Positions 1-12,976 of a stretch of DNA of 64,000 nt are shown here, one piece after another (positions within the stretch are counted from its first letter, which is position 1; each line of letters begins with the position of its first letter). The notes under the pieces were generated by a model, which saw nothing but the letters and a program-made list of their open reading frames with translations, ran no database searches and was not told where the DNA came from. This stretch comes from Mactra quadrangularis (lineage: Eukaryota > Mollusca > Bivalvia > Venerida > Mactridae). The position numbers and the translations under genes were made by a program. The stretch lies in NCBI GenBank assembly GCA_025267735.1, contig CM046299.1, positions 40,005,733-40,069,732 of the forward strand, given 5' to 3'.

Positions 1-59
1 CTGACCATGGCTGCATTCTTGGATATAACTCATATAACGACTGATGGATTTTCTGACTT

Positions 60-605
60 GTCAGCGGCCCGTAAACGCCGCAACGCCGTTAAACGTCGCA
101 ACTGACTCTAATCGTCGCCTCGCATTCGGAGCTACCTCGGCGATCATCTACGCAGATAAACCTCGGATATCATAAGGTAAAAAAGTAGATCTATAGGAAT
201 TTGGTTTCTGAGGTAATAAAGTCTGAACTGCACAGAAATACGACGTGTGTGACAATGTGCTGATGAAATGATGCGATAAAGCGTGTAACAATATTATTAT
301 TATATGTTGACATGAAAATTACAGTCGCCAGACCTCATAACCTGGTTGTATTTCTACTACGTCTGATTTCCGAGGTATATCTTCGTAGATGATCGCCGAG
401 GTAGTTCCGAATGGTCGCCTCGCTAACGCTAACCGCCGATTTTGTGCGACGTTTAGCGCCAGCATGGCGACGTTAAAGGTATGGGTGATTGCGACGTTCA
501 GCGTCAGCGTAGCGACGTTAAACGTTTTGCGATTGCGGCGGTTGCGACGTTTAGCGTTAGTGATGCAACGTTTAACGTCAGTTGCAAAGGTAGCAGAGTT
601 GCGAC
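60..605. mobile_element. GC-rich foldback-like element
   Basis: Sequence around 125-170 (ATTCGGAGCTACCTCGGCGA) is repeated inverted near 371-414, and both outer parts are built of degenerate TTAAACGTCGCAAC / GCGACGTTTAACG units (about 61-110 and 430-605). GC content is far above the neighbourhood. Terminal bases and TSD cannot be fixed by eye. The 73-codon open frame inside is a by-product of the repeats. Confidence 0.6.
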
Positions 606-1172
606 GATAAAGAAAGTATAACTTGTTTAGAGTTAAGTGTACATTGAGAATTTGTCATGGCTGTTAAACAAGACAGAATCGGTTGCAAAATTTTAGACGT
701 GTAAACATCGCTTTACTTTCCTACGTACTATCAGGTTTGGTTCATCCGATAGTTAATTAAGAGCTTCCATATGGTGTTACTAATGACTATAGTTTGTATG
801 TGGTTTTACTTAAAAAGTCACGACCAATGTGACAGTTCTCTAGTATCTTTAATATTATTATAGACACGGCCTATTGATGGATCAGAAACTGAATTCAGTG
901 ATGTACACATAGTTAGATGGTCAACGAGTGGACGGCACAGGAAACAGAAGCGTTCCGGATGTACAAATTTTGTTCGAATAAATGAGCGTATGCTATCTAC
1001 CTTTTAGTTGATTAATAGAATGACCATAGGGAAGTAACCAAAAAACTTTACCATTGCCACTCAATTAAGTTTGGACAGTATACAAAAATTAATTCGACAA
1101 AACTCACGCGATACCTTTAAGTGGAAAAGACATTCGCCATTAACGTATAATTAACAAGCATACTTAAAAATA
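606..1172. other. No recognised feature
   Basis: AT-rich DNA without a supported gene, RNA or repeat. Confidence 0.4.
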
Positions 1173-1283
1173 CAGTAAAACTTGGTTATAACATACTCGT
1201 ATGCTATATGGATATAACATACCTCGATTATAACATACATTTTTTCTTTGGCCCAGCGAGTATGTTATAACCGAGTTTTACTG
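1173..1283. mobile_element. Tc1/mariner-like MITE with TA duplication
   Basis: CAGTAAAACTTGGTTATAAC at the left end is inverted at the right end (CAGTAAAACTCGGTTATAAC on the other strand), with TA on both outer sides. A 111-bp element starting CAG and flanked by TA is typical of mariner/pogo-type MITEs. Confidence 0.75.
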
Positions 1284-2395
1284 TAGTGTACAAAATGTTG
1301 TCTGAAATTTTCATCTCGACTTATGTTGACGAGTAGTTCTTAACTGCGACGCCAAATCAAAAAGGAATACTATTTTAAGTATTTGCCGAATTGCATTGCT
1401 TAAATTGTACACCATTGTTGTGTTGACTTTCCTAGAAGCTTAGAGTTTGTCTTGACAAAATTTTAAAAATTCCTAGGAATTTAATTGTATATACTCTTTA
1501 TGCAACGTACGAATAGGCGTATTTATAATCACTGATGGGAAAATTACTGGTTAGTCCTTTCTTCAATAAGGCCATGCCAAATTGAAATTTTGTTAAGCGT
1601 CAACTCTAGTTTGACAAACCTAGGTACCTATTCACAAAAACACACAAACCGAAAAAGAAAAAACACATGTCCACCCCGGCTAGTATTCACACAAATAAGT
1701 ACTTGGTAGGACAACCTGTACATGAATGATTATGACATTAACGTGAGATTAAAGTAATTCTATTAAAAAAAGTATATACAACATACACATGTACATTTTT
1801 ATTAATCAATACACAGAAACAAGGAACTATCAGTATTTCCTGAAAAAAATCAGTTATCGAATCCTGGAACAACATAATTATTTAAGACAATTCCACCAAC
1901 AATTTTTTTTTTTTTTTATTTGATTAAGGACTCTAAAACCTAGGCGCACGCGGACGCTTAACAAAATTCCGATATGGCATGGCCTAATATTAACAAGTGA
2001 CTTCAGATTAATATTAATTCCGTTCAAAGAATTGCTCTTAGAATTGTTTAAGGACAAGAAATGTATCATGTTTCTTTAAGGAGTAAATTGTGAGGTACAA
2101 AAATGTCATGTAAACACACTCTTTTGATGTAACAGGTGAGGCTAGCAAACTACTTAAAATAGTTGGTAGATTCTGATGACATTAAACAAAACTTAGTTAT
2201 ATAGATAACTTTGGCATACAGACAAGAAAAAGGTCAAACCGAGTGTAAGATTTATATAAGATTTGAAATTGATTTATTGCCCTCAAAATTATACAGGTGT
2301 ACATACATTTTGTAATGCAGTGTGATTCCTATCGAAACTGCAAGGAATCTGAAACCCTTCCACATTCTGTTTCCCATTTTGCTATATGTACAATT
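1284..2395. other. No recognised feature
   Basis: AT-rich DNA, with a T-run near 1902-1917. No open frame here has coding character. Confidence 0.4.
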
Positions 2396-2399
2396 GGAA

Positions 2400-2530
2400 A
2401 AAGATCCATGTTACAGTCCGTTTTGTAATAAAAACGAGAATTGAGTTACAAAACGGGCTGAAAATGATCCATGTTACAGCCGTTTTGTAATACAAACGAA
2501 GGAATTGTGTTACAAAACTGTTTTAAAGTG
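2400..2530. repeat. Two tandem ~60-bp units with internal hairpins
   Basis: GATCCATGTTACAG followed by CCGTTTTGTAATA and an inverted GTTACAAAACGG occurs twice (2403-2465 and 2466-2530). Each unit can form its own stem. Confidence 0.6.
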
Positions 2531-2866
2531 ATCCAAGTTTGAAAATAATAGCTATATTGTTCCAATTAAAGGAACATTACTTAACGCGTATAGTGGCTCA
2601 CAACAATAATTAAAGAGGCAAATCCACGTGACCTTATTCTATCAAGTCACTATTTACTGTAAACAACAGTAAATCAACTGAAAACAACTATTCTCCCTGG
2701 TAGAATTAATTAGTACATTGCATGTGATTTGTTTCTTGGTATAATGAATTTGTTGTTTAGTATATAAAGCCATATATTCTTCCAATAAAGGAACGTGCGT
2801 GCTGTATGTTTAACAATAAATGGAAAACAAACAATTACTATGGAAGGAATCTGTCAGTTACTCCAT

Positions 2867-3377
2867 AGGCGGATCCAGGATTTTCAGTTAGAGGGGGTGG
2901 AAAATTCTAGGTAGAGGGGGCGTAAAATTAACAAGCATAATAGGGGTTCAAAGGCCGAAAGGGCCGAAGGGTCCAGGGCAAAGCCCTGATCAGGAGTCTA
3001 AGTGACCGGCGGCTCCCGAAATTCCTGAGTGTTTGTTATTTCAAAGGGATTCAGGCACATTTCGAGAGCCTCAACTTTCCTTTCCCAGTGTATACATATA
3101 TAAAGCATCTTGATATGTCATATAATTTTCCAACAACCGTTGAATCATGTTACATTCTTACAGTAATGAGAAGGAATTGTTTTAAATTATATGCTAGGTC
3201 ATTGTATGTCTGGACTTCCAGTCTCGTAACTTATTACATGCGTAGCGTGCGATTTTTATTTACATATATAATATATATGTATTTTTCTATAATTATCATA
3301 TTCATGACTGAAAAAAACAACCTTTGCTTGGGCAATTTTAGGGGGGCGTACGCCGGGTCCGCCCCCCGGATCCGCCT
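2867..3377. mobile_element. MITE with GGCGGATCC terminal inverted repeats
   Basis: AGGCGGATCCAGG at the left and its inverse CCGGATCCGCCT at the right; the subterminal DNA is G-rich (GGGGGTGGAAAA, GGCCGAAAGGGCCGAAGG). No clear TSD. The open frame 3088-3399 lies mostly inside it and reads through the terminal repeat, so it is not a gene. Confidence 0.6.
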
Positions 3378-3399
3378 TTGTATTCCTTCATACAATTAA

Positions 3400-4311
3400 C
3401 TAACTTAGTTTTTTGTGTCTTTTTGACTTTTAAGAAGAAAATAAGTAGATCTTCATCTGGTCCGAGACAATTTTTTTACCAAGGCGGTAGGTTATAAAGA
3501 TTGTATGAATCAATATGACCATTAATGTATAAACGAAATAAATCTAAGTTACAGCTACTATTTTCCGCCAATTTAATCGGCTTATTGCGTGTTTATTACA
3601 TTTCCTCAGGACAACGTCGTTTTGCTTTGACTTAGCAATCACAGATTCCGGTTAGTTACTGAAATTAAGTTTGATGAATTGTACGTTTAAGGATGAAACA
3701 CAACAGATTATGAATTGTGTTAAATGAGTTAATCGCGTGTACCAGTATGCAATGCATGCATGTAAAGTAACCTCCTTAATCCAAAGACTGAAGTACATTT
3801 GTTCAAACAAAACTGTAGGAGTAAAAGAATCAAAACTGTCCGTCGACAAAACGGTCACGTCAAAAACTGATTGAAAGAATAGAGAGCTAACATAAATATA
3901 CAACATATACAGCAAATGTTCTTTTCAAACAAAAATGCCAACTCTCATTACACTGTTCATTACATTTATTAGTCCATTCCAAATGCATACTATAGAAAAC
4001 ATTTGCTTCTGCATCTTTTCATAAAATTGTTTTTATACATAGATAGTCTGTGACAAATAAGTTAAATTAGACTAAATATTGACAAAACTTTATATTTGCC
4101 AGCACTTATGTCCTCAAGAAACCGTATGTTAATGAAACGCGTATGTCATTTAGTAAAAACTTACATGAATTCTTCTGGAAAAAATTGTTCTTATTTCGAA
4201 GTACAAAATATTTACTAAAATATAACATTTTACTTTATTCTAAAGCATAATCTGGAAATGTGGCTATTGCATGTAGGTAAAACGGCAACCGTCTCGACTT
4301 TATTAAAACAA
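3400..4311. other. No recognised feature
   Basis: AT-rich; one 87-codon - strand frame (3652-3915) with no recognisable domain. Confidence 0.4.
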
Positions 4312-4545
4312 ACCCGGGTCGGTAGTGCAGTTGGTAGCGCAGTAGGGGTACGGGTTCGAATCCCAACCGGGACGGTTACAATTATGTCAAATTTCTTCTA
4401 TTAATAAGGTATAATTTATACAGAAGTTTTAGGCCTTGTGGAAGGATATGTGAGTACTGGTTATAGACAAGGGTCCATGAAAGCTAAGTTAGGTGCGCTG
4501 GACGCCGTAAAATAACCAAAACGTGTTTACACGGCGTTAAACCCA
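4312..4545 (+). mobile_element. SINE family B, copy 1
   Basis: tRNA-like head with an A box (TAGTGCAGTTGGTAGCGC) and a B box (GGGTTCGAATCCC), then the family body and the tail ACGGCGTTAAACCCA. Near full length, in sense orientation. Confidence 0.8.
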
Positions 4546-7500
4546 GTGTTTAATAAAATGTAATTTAACATCGACGATGATGCCACGTTCGAGTTTTATG
4601 GAAATATATATACAATTGGAATTTATTATTCATAAATTGTAAAATATGATAAAAACTTACCGGTCACTTGGGGCACTGCAATAACGCACACCAGAATCCT
4701 CAATACTGAAGCACAATGCATATTTAAATAGTACGTACTAAAATTATCCCTGTAAGCACAAAGTCGGAAAAAATGGGAAATGTAAATTTTACTTATTTTA
4801 TATATTTAACACAAATCCATCACGATTTGAAATAGAATTAATGAAACAAAATCTTCTTAATCTGTTAGTTTATTCACAAATAAATCTCAAAAATTGAGTA
4901 AAATCTCTGAAATGCGTATCTATAAGTTCGTGTTTTTTTTATTTCTATTAAAGCAACGGAATGTTTATTTCGGAAGAAGGCGAGGGGTCAGTGGTGTGGA
5001 AATGAGAAAGGAAATTCAGGACTTAACAAACTGTAAACATAGATAGTGGTATTTTGTATGTAAATGTTTTAGTTGTCATGTTTTATACGGGTGGTTTCGC
5101 AATTTATGGTACAAACTAAAATGTCGTGGTTACGGGGGGTTCATACATAAGTTCATAGAGCGTATATTTACATGGGGTTGATGACGTAAGATCAAGTAGT
5201 ATTTAACCACAGTTAGAATTTTTGTTTTAAGTCCTTTTATACAAGTTGATAATTATCTTACATTTTTGGTGGATATTTTTATGTTCGCAAATACATTATT
5301 GAGCAATCAATTTCAATAAATGTTGAAAATTGTTTACTTACGCTGAAAGCTTATATAATTTGCACCTTGTAAGACAAGTATTACCAAGACAACGATGCCT
5401 ATATGACTGAATGTAAGCATTCCTTTGTTAAACTAACGCTGCAAATCACATACGAAGTGGTTTACTCATTTTTGTGTGCAAGTGGGCGCTGTGAAAAAAA
5501 GACAAAATTTAAGCTAGGTTTTAAAAATTATTGTAACGGCCCTTTAATAGGAAGTCAGAGCAAAAATTTTAATTTCTACCGAGTCGTAAATAAGCTCTTC
5601 CCAAGTTATCATTTATCATCTATTTAAGACCGTATGTCTTATTATTTTAATATTAAAATGCGAGGTATTTTCATAACATGGTCATTTGGATATTGTGAAA
5701 CTTTATTAATAATCATAAAAGCCAGTCAACACAGCAATTTTAACTTGTAAAGTAATAAATACATGTAATTAAATTAATGGTAGAACTACCCGTTCTAATG
5801 ACTCCATATCTTTTATAATAAGCAATCGTCAGGCGTTATCACTCAAATAAATGGAAACGCCCTCCAAGTGCGAACAATATTAGAACATTAATGCCTCAGT
5901 CCCATAAAATCGTGGCTTGTTGCGGACCCGTACGTGCAGACAGTCGTAGATCGTGGGAAGCCTTGTGTAATAAGGTGATGATACGCACATGGCACAAAAC
6001 AACACATCCGTACGAAGCAGTAGCTGGAAGATATGTATAGGATAGAGCATGAGTAGCAGTTTGATATGGGATTTATCAACGAGCGAAGCGAGTTGATAAA
6101 ATCCATATCAAACTGCTACGAGTATTCTATCCGACTTAGACAACGGGTATGAAATTATAAGTTTATAATGTCCATTTTCATTTATTTTGTCACGGGTTTA
6201 TACTATTGCCATCTTTTAGCCACATAAAACTCAGAATAATATAGTGGGCCTTTAACTTAAACAAACGATATTAAATTTTGAGTCGAGAATTTCGTGCGAA
6301 AGCTAATTAAAACTCATAAACACAATTAGATAGAGTTATTCATGAATGTAAATATTATTAATGTGCCCATGTACGTAATATGCAGTTAAATAATTATAAA
6401 GGATTCAAATTAACAATCATTTTTTGAATAATCACTGTGGTGATTCGTCATAGGAATAATTCTTTATCACAGAACTAAATACTTTTTTGGCTAACCAAGA
6501 GCGCTATTAGGCTGTAAGTACATGTTATTGTTTTATATATTTCATCACTTTTTAACATTGTTATAACTAGTAAACGTGTGAACATTCAATTTAGACCATA
6601 TTTCTCATAAAAATAATGTAAGATAAAAAGTACAAAAAGAAAAATATAGAAAAAATAAGAAAATAGTACGGTCAAGATTTAAAAAGCTTAAAAGTCTTAC
6701 TATTTGTAATTAAAAACTACATTAAATTGGCACAAAGGGAGGCAACAATGGCAAGTGCTTAGATCCTATTTAACTCCCTTGCCTATGTAAATCGTATTAG
6801 ATAATTTTAAATATACGCCCCGGGGGCATGTTTATGATTTTAAACACAGGGTATAGAAATATACAAAATATAACGCGTGACTGTATAAATTTTGTTTTTG
6901 ATTAATTTGATAAGTCTTCAATATATTTTTGTAACACTATTTAAATATCTAGTTAAATAATAAACAAAGAATCTGCAAGCTTAAGTAAGACAGAATTAGA
7001 CACCAATTGAATTTAATTGACATAATAAACTGCGTACTATGACAACCAATTCGTTAGTATTTAACTTTTGATAGAAAACATCACAGTTTTAATGTGTATG
7101 TCGTTATTTTGACTTAAATGTCATACATATAGCCAAGCGTTTGCCTCCATTAAGCGAAGCATTGACTGGCTCTGGTCGTTCCTAAACACCATGCCATTCC
7201 TTTTTCATAGAGAATGGAAATAAGGCTTGGTTACCAGAGCTGTTAATGTTTTGCTAGGAGTTGGCTTACGCTGTTGATTTTGGTGTTTGTCTCCGAATGG
7301 AGACGAACCGATCTGCATGAGTCGTGCATGTGGTCGCACGATCATGGCGCTTTATTTCCTGTCTCATTTAATTCCCCTCAAGATATTTAAAGTAAGAAGG
7401 CATACTTAATTATATTTGACTATCAGTTAAATAAAATTAGATCCTATTTGATCCTATCAGTTCCTAATGTAATTGACCGAAGTATCTAATCTGTTACACA

Positions 7501-7980
7501 TTTACTATAGGTTAATTTATTTAGTTGGAATTTCTCAAAACAATTGCCCATCGAGTTCCTTTCCACAAATGTCTTACTTCTAACAATCATATCACGAGGG
7601 GTTTAATAGACAGGAAATGGTGCCAATGCAGTTTCACATTTATATATATCACATAATCTGCAAAATTACATAGTTATACGTACGCAAATTTCAAACCAGT
7701 ACGGTATGTGTACAAAAAAACATTACGTGTAAGTGTTAACGTTAAAATAAAACAATCCAGTCCACTTCATCAATTTTCAAAACATGGCACATGAGTCCAT
7801 ACTATTGTGGTACAGTGACAAAGTATTAATTCTTGTGAGGACTTAAATTAAAATAAATTAACAGTTAATTTCTCAAAACTTTGGTTTGCTTTCAAATTAA
7901 TACAGATAAGCTTGTTGAAACATTTCACCTTGGAAATCTACATATTCATACTCAGCAGTTGATTGTATTTAAACTGATAA
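4546..7980. other. Gene-free AT-rich DNA with a GC-richer block at 7130-7360
   Basis: No supported gene. The block 7130-7360 (GCCTCCATTAAGCGAAGCAT to TGGTCGCACGATCATGGCGC) is less AT-rich than its surroundings, and I can assign it to no repeat, RNA or protein. The 6040-6132 hairpin is listed separately. Confidence 0.4.
6040..6132. repeat. Hairpin with CGAGCGAAGCGAG loop
   Basis: AGCAGTTTGATATGG and its inverse flank GATTTATCAACGAGCGAAGC and its complement; arms are about 44 bp with a few mismatches. Probably a short palindromic MITE. The 72-codon frame 5888-6106 over it is not a gene. Confidence 0.7.
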
Positions 7981-8154
7981 TGGGGTGGATCTAGACTTTT
8001 TACAATGGATTGTACTATTTCATGACTGATGCTAGTCGACCAATGAGACCATGAATAAAATCTTTCCTTTTTTCATTGCCGCTTTGAATACAAACTATAA
8101 CATTGCGTTTTGTTCTTAGTGTGCACCTAGCTTGAAAAGTCTGGATCCACCCCA
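7981..8154. mobile_element. MITE with TGGGGTGGATC ends
   Basis: TGGGGTGGATCTAGACTTTT and the inverse AAAAGTCTGGATCCACCCCA delimit 174 bp. No clear TSD. Confidence 0.65.
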
Positions 8155-8290
8155 TACTTTCGCGCACTGTTTTCTCGAGTTTTAAGCACGGAAAAAAACG
8201 GTCTGATAATATCAAACACTTAACCGTGTGGTATGAGATTTATCAAACACTTTTTAAGCAATTTGATTGGCTGAGAGGGGGCACCGTTGT

Positions 8291-8473
8291 CTAAGCAAGT
8301 TTAATCCATACTCGGCCAAGGTTTTGTTCACGATTTGACTTTGAAAACTGATACATGTATCCTGGGCTCATCTCAAGGACCCTGGTAAAAACGTAACAGT
8401 CCGTGTGGGTACACAAGAGTTCGTACGGGTCCTTGCACAGCTTGATCGCACGGAGCCCGTACGATGCCCTCAC
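8291..8473. other. GC-richer block with CGTACGGG / CCCGTACG inverted motifs
   Basis: TTCGTACGGGTCC and GAGCCCGTACGATG face each other within 60 bp. The 60-codon - strand frame has no recognisable domain. Probably a repeat fragment. Confidence 0.3.
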
Positions 8474-9436
8474 GGCTAGTTTTATGTTTATGGGACTGTA
8501 GCATAAGTTGCCTTCAGTCTTGAAAACAAACTTTCATTAGCACTGAATGGACAATCAGTCCAGCAAATTTGAGGTTTGTTTTTTAATCTGTGTATATATA
8601 TGTGTCTGTATGTTAAAAACAAAAATGTACCTTTACTATGTAATAAAGAGTCGAAGTGCTCATTGAATAAACAATATACGTTCGGGAAATATCGGAAGTA
8701 AACAGATATTTAATGAATTATGACGATGGTTTTTGTGAAATCTCATATTAATTATTTTATTTTTATTGAATTGAGAAAATGGCAGCTGTAAAAAATGGTG
8801 GACAGTCGGTTCACTCATATTCTATTAGTCACTGATCCGATGGCGATTTTAGTGCACTCTGGTGGTCTACGGTCCACTGGCTTTATTCTAAGACTAGTGG
8901 CCTCAAACTCAAAATAAGGATTTTAGATTTAGGTTTACTAATTTAAGGTATGCCAACAATATTAAAGGTACTGGTTCACATATTTGTGGGTTTTTTTTGT
9001 AATTTCAAAATATAATTCAGTGTCTGTAATTGTGTCAAAACATTAATTCTTTATATTTTAAGACAAACTGGCCTATAGGTTGCAAGAAATATACAATAAA
9101 AGTCACAAACATGCATTAAAATTGTCTATACCGTTACATACGGGGTAGATATTTACTACATGAAACACCATCATTTGTAGTTATATGTCAATTTGCACTA
9201 AAATTGACATTATAAGAACACTACTTTGCTGCTTCCAAAAATGTTTCCATACAATTTTGATAGTTTTAGAAAAAGTTGATATTTAAGTTGAAATCTGTGA
9301 ATGTCCCAGTTTATATACATCTTTATTGCCTCCAAGATAGTTGAAGATTTACAGTTTATAGTATAATAGAAGCTATAATAATAACTAACTTCATAAAATA
9401 GGGAACTCTATATTATGTATATACATTTTTTAAGTA
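8474..9436. other. No recognised feature
   Basis: AT-rich DNA without supported genes or repeats. Confidence 0.4.
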
Positions 9437-9439
9437 TAA

Positions 9440-9664
9440 GGCCACAACAAGTTGATCATATGTTCTATGGATTTTTCAGGAAAAAAAATGGGGCGAGCGA
9501 GCGAAGAAATTTTTTTTTAAAAAGTCTTTATTCACTTGCTTTATATAGCGGTTTACCAAATTTTTATGAGCGAGCGAGGAAATAAAAAATATTTTTTTGT
9601 AAAAAAAACGTCAAAATTAAGGTGCGAGCGAATCCATAGAACATATGATCAATTTGTTGTGACC
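9440..9664. mobile_element. Harbinger-like MITE, copy 1
   Basis: Terminal repeats GGCCACAACAAGTTGATCAT and its inverse, flanked by TAA (9437-9439, 9665-9667). The interior repeats GAGCGAGCGA around T- and A-runs. Confidence 0.8.
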
Positions 9665-9667
9665 TAA

Positions 9668-11028
9668 TACTTGTATATTTCCTTTAGAATTATATTGGAT
9701 ATAAAATAATAATAACGTTATTGTTGTAATCGGTATTTGGTGAATCTGATTTACAATTTTACACAGTGTTAATTCTAAATAAGATATGTTAAAGCTTGTA
9801 TTCTTGACTAATTAAATTAACTACAACAAATATGATATTTTCCAATGCACCGAATACGTCAACAAGTAAGGATTGGTCCATGTTTACCTCTCTCACAAAT
9901 CATTCCATAAGTTGAAGTAGTTAAATGTTATTGTGGGGAATGATTATTCATAAAACTATGAGGTTGGGACCGGTTAGTTGTGCAAATTATAAAAAATAAT
10001 GAAAATATAATTATGACAATAAGGGGGCACATTGTGTTCTTATCTGTATACACCTTGCTGCCTACGTGTTTAAATGGGCGTGAGTTAGGAGTGCATCTAC
10101 AGTGTAGTTAATTTTGAGTGGGTATAACAGAATGGGCAAGTGTGACGCCTACTTGTTTATCTTATCTTTGTTTATAGTTTTTTTTTGGGTATTTTTTAGT
10201 CTGAAACTATCACTTTTATCATGTAATGCATTCTTGTAGTCATATTTTTCTCATACTTGTTTATTAAGCATGTGTATATCTATTAATGCAATTACTGTAT
10301 ACATCATGTTAAACCACGTGACGTCATTAAATATTGGCACGATAAGTACAATATTTAATTTTTGCTGACGTTTTGTACTATGACCCCCTTTAATGTAAAA
10401 TATGTGGGTTTTTATACTTTCGGCGATTTCGCCGGAAGACAAGTTATACCATAGATCAAAAACTATCGACGCTGAAAAGCCTGACCAGTTTAACCTGTGG
10501 AGTGATACAAGTGACACTGATTTACTACGCAGTCAATTTCTAGGCGATAAAAGTAGATCCGTCATCACTGGTCAGTGACAGGTGTGGAAGGGGCGGATTC
10601 AATCTCGTTAATACACTAATTTTTAGCAGTATACGACAAATCAAAGGTTTACATTCCATGTTGAAAAGTTTATGAAGTAAGAGCAATAAAACTATTAATA
10701 TATTGATTAGTGCCTGTAGCTGTTTAATGTAATGATACTGCGATCATTCATTGTATTATTTGAAGTTTAAGTGTACCGTGGAAAACTGTACTTCAAGATT
10801 TTGTTTGGCAAGAAGAGGAAAATAAAATCTTTATAATATTTGCCAGTAATATAGGGTAGAATAAACACTTCATCCGCATTTTTGCACTGCTCGATTAGAA
10901 CTTGAATCTAATGAGTAAGGAGTAATTAATAGTATGGATTTTTTAGGTTTTAATATGCACGAATTTCAATACTTTGATTTTGCTAGTGCTTTACGCTGAG
11001 CAACACATATATAGGTATAGATTATATC
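9668..11028. other. No recognised feature
   Basis: AT-rich. An 88-codon - strand frame (10251-10517) has no domain that I recognise. Confidence 0.4.
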
Positions 11029-11500
11029 ACGACGGCTAGTCAACCAACTCGTCGTTCCTGGAAAGGCTACATCTCTGGATTTAGCTGTAAGCTAGTTACC
11101 AGGAGCATTCTTCCTTCAGTGACTCGAATCATTGATTGGAGGGAGCTGAAGCTGGCACCGACACCTACATGCCCATGCGGTGAGGATGACCAAACCACAG
11201 AGCACATCCTTCAAACCTGTGAAAGACACCACCAGGAGAGAATAGCAATATGGCCGACTGAGACAACTTTACAGGAGAAACTGTATGGTACTGTAGTTGA
11301 ACTCAGACGGACCATACAATTCATCCATAAGACTGGCCTGACTGTGTAGCGGTGAACGAGAAGAAGAAGAAGATTGATTGGAGGGAGAATGGCTGTAGTA
11401 TTTATTTCACAACCAAACTCCTCGAAATTACTCCCCGCCTAGGAATCGAACCCACAACCCCTCTAAGTATAGTGTGCTACCGACTGACCACGTCGGTGCG
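11029..11500 (-). mobile_element. SINE family A, copy 1, interrupted by a LINE tail
   Basis: The 3' part (11029-11145) and the tRNA-like 5' part (11388-11500, GGGTTCGATTCCTAGGCG on -) are separated by the LINE fragment at 11146-11372. Confidence 0.8.
11146..11372 (+). mobile_element. 5'-truncated non-LTR retrotransposon (3' end)
   Basis: Encodes the end of a LINE ORF2: residues TPTCPCGEDDQTTEHILQTC show the Cys/His C-terminal motif after the reverse transcriptase, then a stop at 11347, a short 3' UTR and a (GAA)n tail. ATTGATTGGAGGGAG flanks both sides (11131-11145 and 11373-11387), a perfect 15-bp TSD, as expected for target-primed reverse transcription. The clade is not determinable from this short piece. 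Confidence 0.88.
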
Positions 11501-12349
11501 ACAAATTGTGTGCTGATTTAACATTAGTCCATGTTTTTTAATTATCTTTTAATTTACTATGACGTTAATGAGGAATGAAGCACAACTCAAATACTGAGAA
11601 AATGGAATTACATGCGCATGGGCGTAGATGCCTTACGCTTCTTTAAAATCGCGACAGAATTGACCAAACCATTACAGTCTTAAAATATGACCGGTTAAAC
11701 GTTTCTAACGGATATTAGATAGTCGTATTAAAGTGGCTGTTAGCATTTTTGCTTTTACTTGTTCCATCCATACTTTTGTATAATTAAAATATTTGCTTAC
11801 GAAACTGTTAATTGAACATGGTCTCTTTGTAATTAAATATGTTAATTATTAAAACTATCTAATTGAGTGTGTGCAAATAACGTCTGTGTATATGACAAAC
11901 AGTGATGACAAAAAACAAACTTCAAAACTCCGGGTGAGTATTTCACAAGACTTTACAATAACAAATCAACCGATGTTTACTCACAGAAAAATGTTCAACA
12001 AAACATTGCATGAAAACAGTTATAACCTTACATGTTAATTTTGAATACAATGTAGTTAAAATCAACATAAGATTAAAATCCAGACTTCGTTCTGTTAGAG
12101 TTAAAATTGGCGCCAACACTATGCAAGTATTCCGAATGCTGTATAAGCAAGCGCCATTTAATATATAATGCAAATGAAGATTTTTTTTAATTTTAAAATA
12201 GATAGACGCCAATTATACCCATTGTCGTACGAGAATGAATATACCATGCGTAAAAGTTCCATTACTGCCATTTTCATATTGACTTTACTTGATTTTGTTT
12301 TGGTTTTTTTTTTGTTGTTGTTGTTTTTTGTGGTGGTTGGATTTAGAGA
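11501..12349. other. No recognised feature
   Basis: AT-rich spacer; overlapping short frames without coding character. Confidence 0.4.
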
Positions 12350-12442
12350 CGAAACGGACCATGAAAAACGGACCAATGTCGGGACAAAACGGACCATATT
12401 TGTTGGACAAAACGGACCATAGTCGGGACAAAACAGACCATT
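12350..12442 (+). repeat. Minisatellite, GGACAAAACGGACCATA units
   Basis: Five imperfect units containing AACGGACCA or AACAGACCA. Overlapping open frames on both strands (12158-12548) are by-products. Confidence 0.7.
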
Positions 12443-12597
12443 TTAATAAGTAAATTATATTACTAGACAATAAAAATATTGATTTAATGAAATAAAAGTT
12501 GAAGTAGTAAGTAATAAAAATATTGATTTGTTTCAGAACAGAACACACCGTATCTTTAATTCACCCACGCAAACAATTTCAATATCAAGGTCATATC

Positions 12598-12880
12598 AAG
12601 GCGGTCAACCAACCTACTCAAAGGCTAAATTTCTTGATTAAGCTGTTAACCAGTTACTACGTTCATACTTCCGTCAGTGAATGACAACAAACCTATATAG
12701 TAAAGAATTGATGGTAGCAGAGAGAATGACATTCTCGTATTCAGAATCATTATAGCCTCTTGGTTCGAGAATGGGAGAATAACTGTAGAAATTAAACTCC
12801 AATAGGCCAAACTCCTCAGAAGTATGTCCCTCCATCGAACCCACAACTCGATCAGTAGACTTATTTGCTATACGATATTG
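12598..12880 (-). mobile_element. SINE family A, copy 2, diverged
   Basis: GGCGGTCAACCAACCTACTC, AAGGCTAAATTTCTTGATTA and a degenerate head near 12835-12870 match family A on the - strand. Two short overlapping open frames here are SINE shadows. Confidence 0.7.
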
Positions 12881-12976
12881 TTTCCATGACATGGTCTATT
12901 TAGACGCATATCCTTAATCCGTCGTGGACGCGAAAGCTACTGTAGTAAACTGCTATAGGATTGGAAATCTAATGTT

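Noticed and set aside
3088..3399. 103-codon open frame
   Set aside because: It runs through the right terminal repeat of the MITE at 2867-3377.
12158..12548. Three overlapping open frames on both strands
   Set aside because: They arise from a T-rich tract and the GGACAAAACGGACCATA minisatellite.
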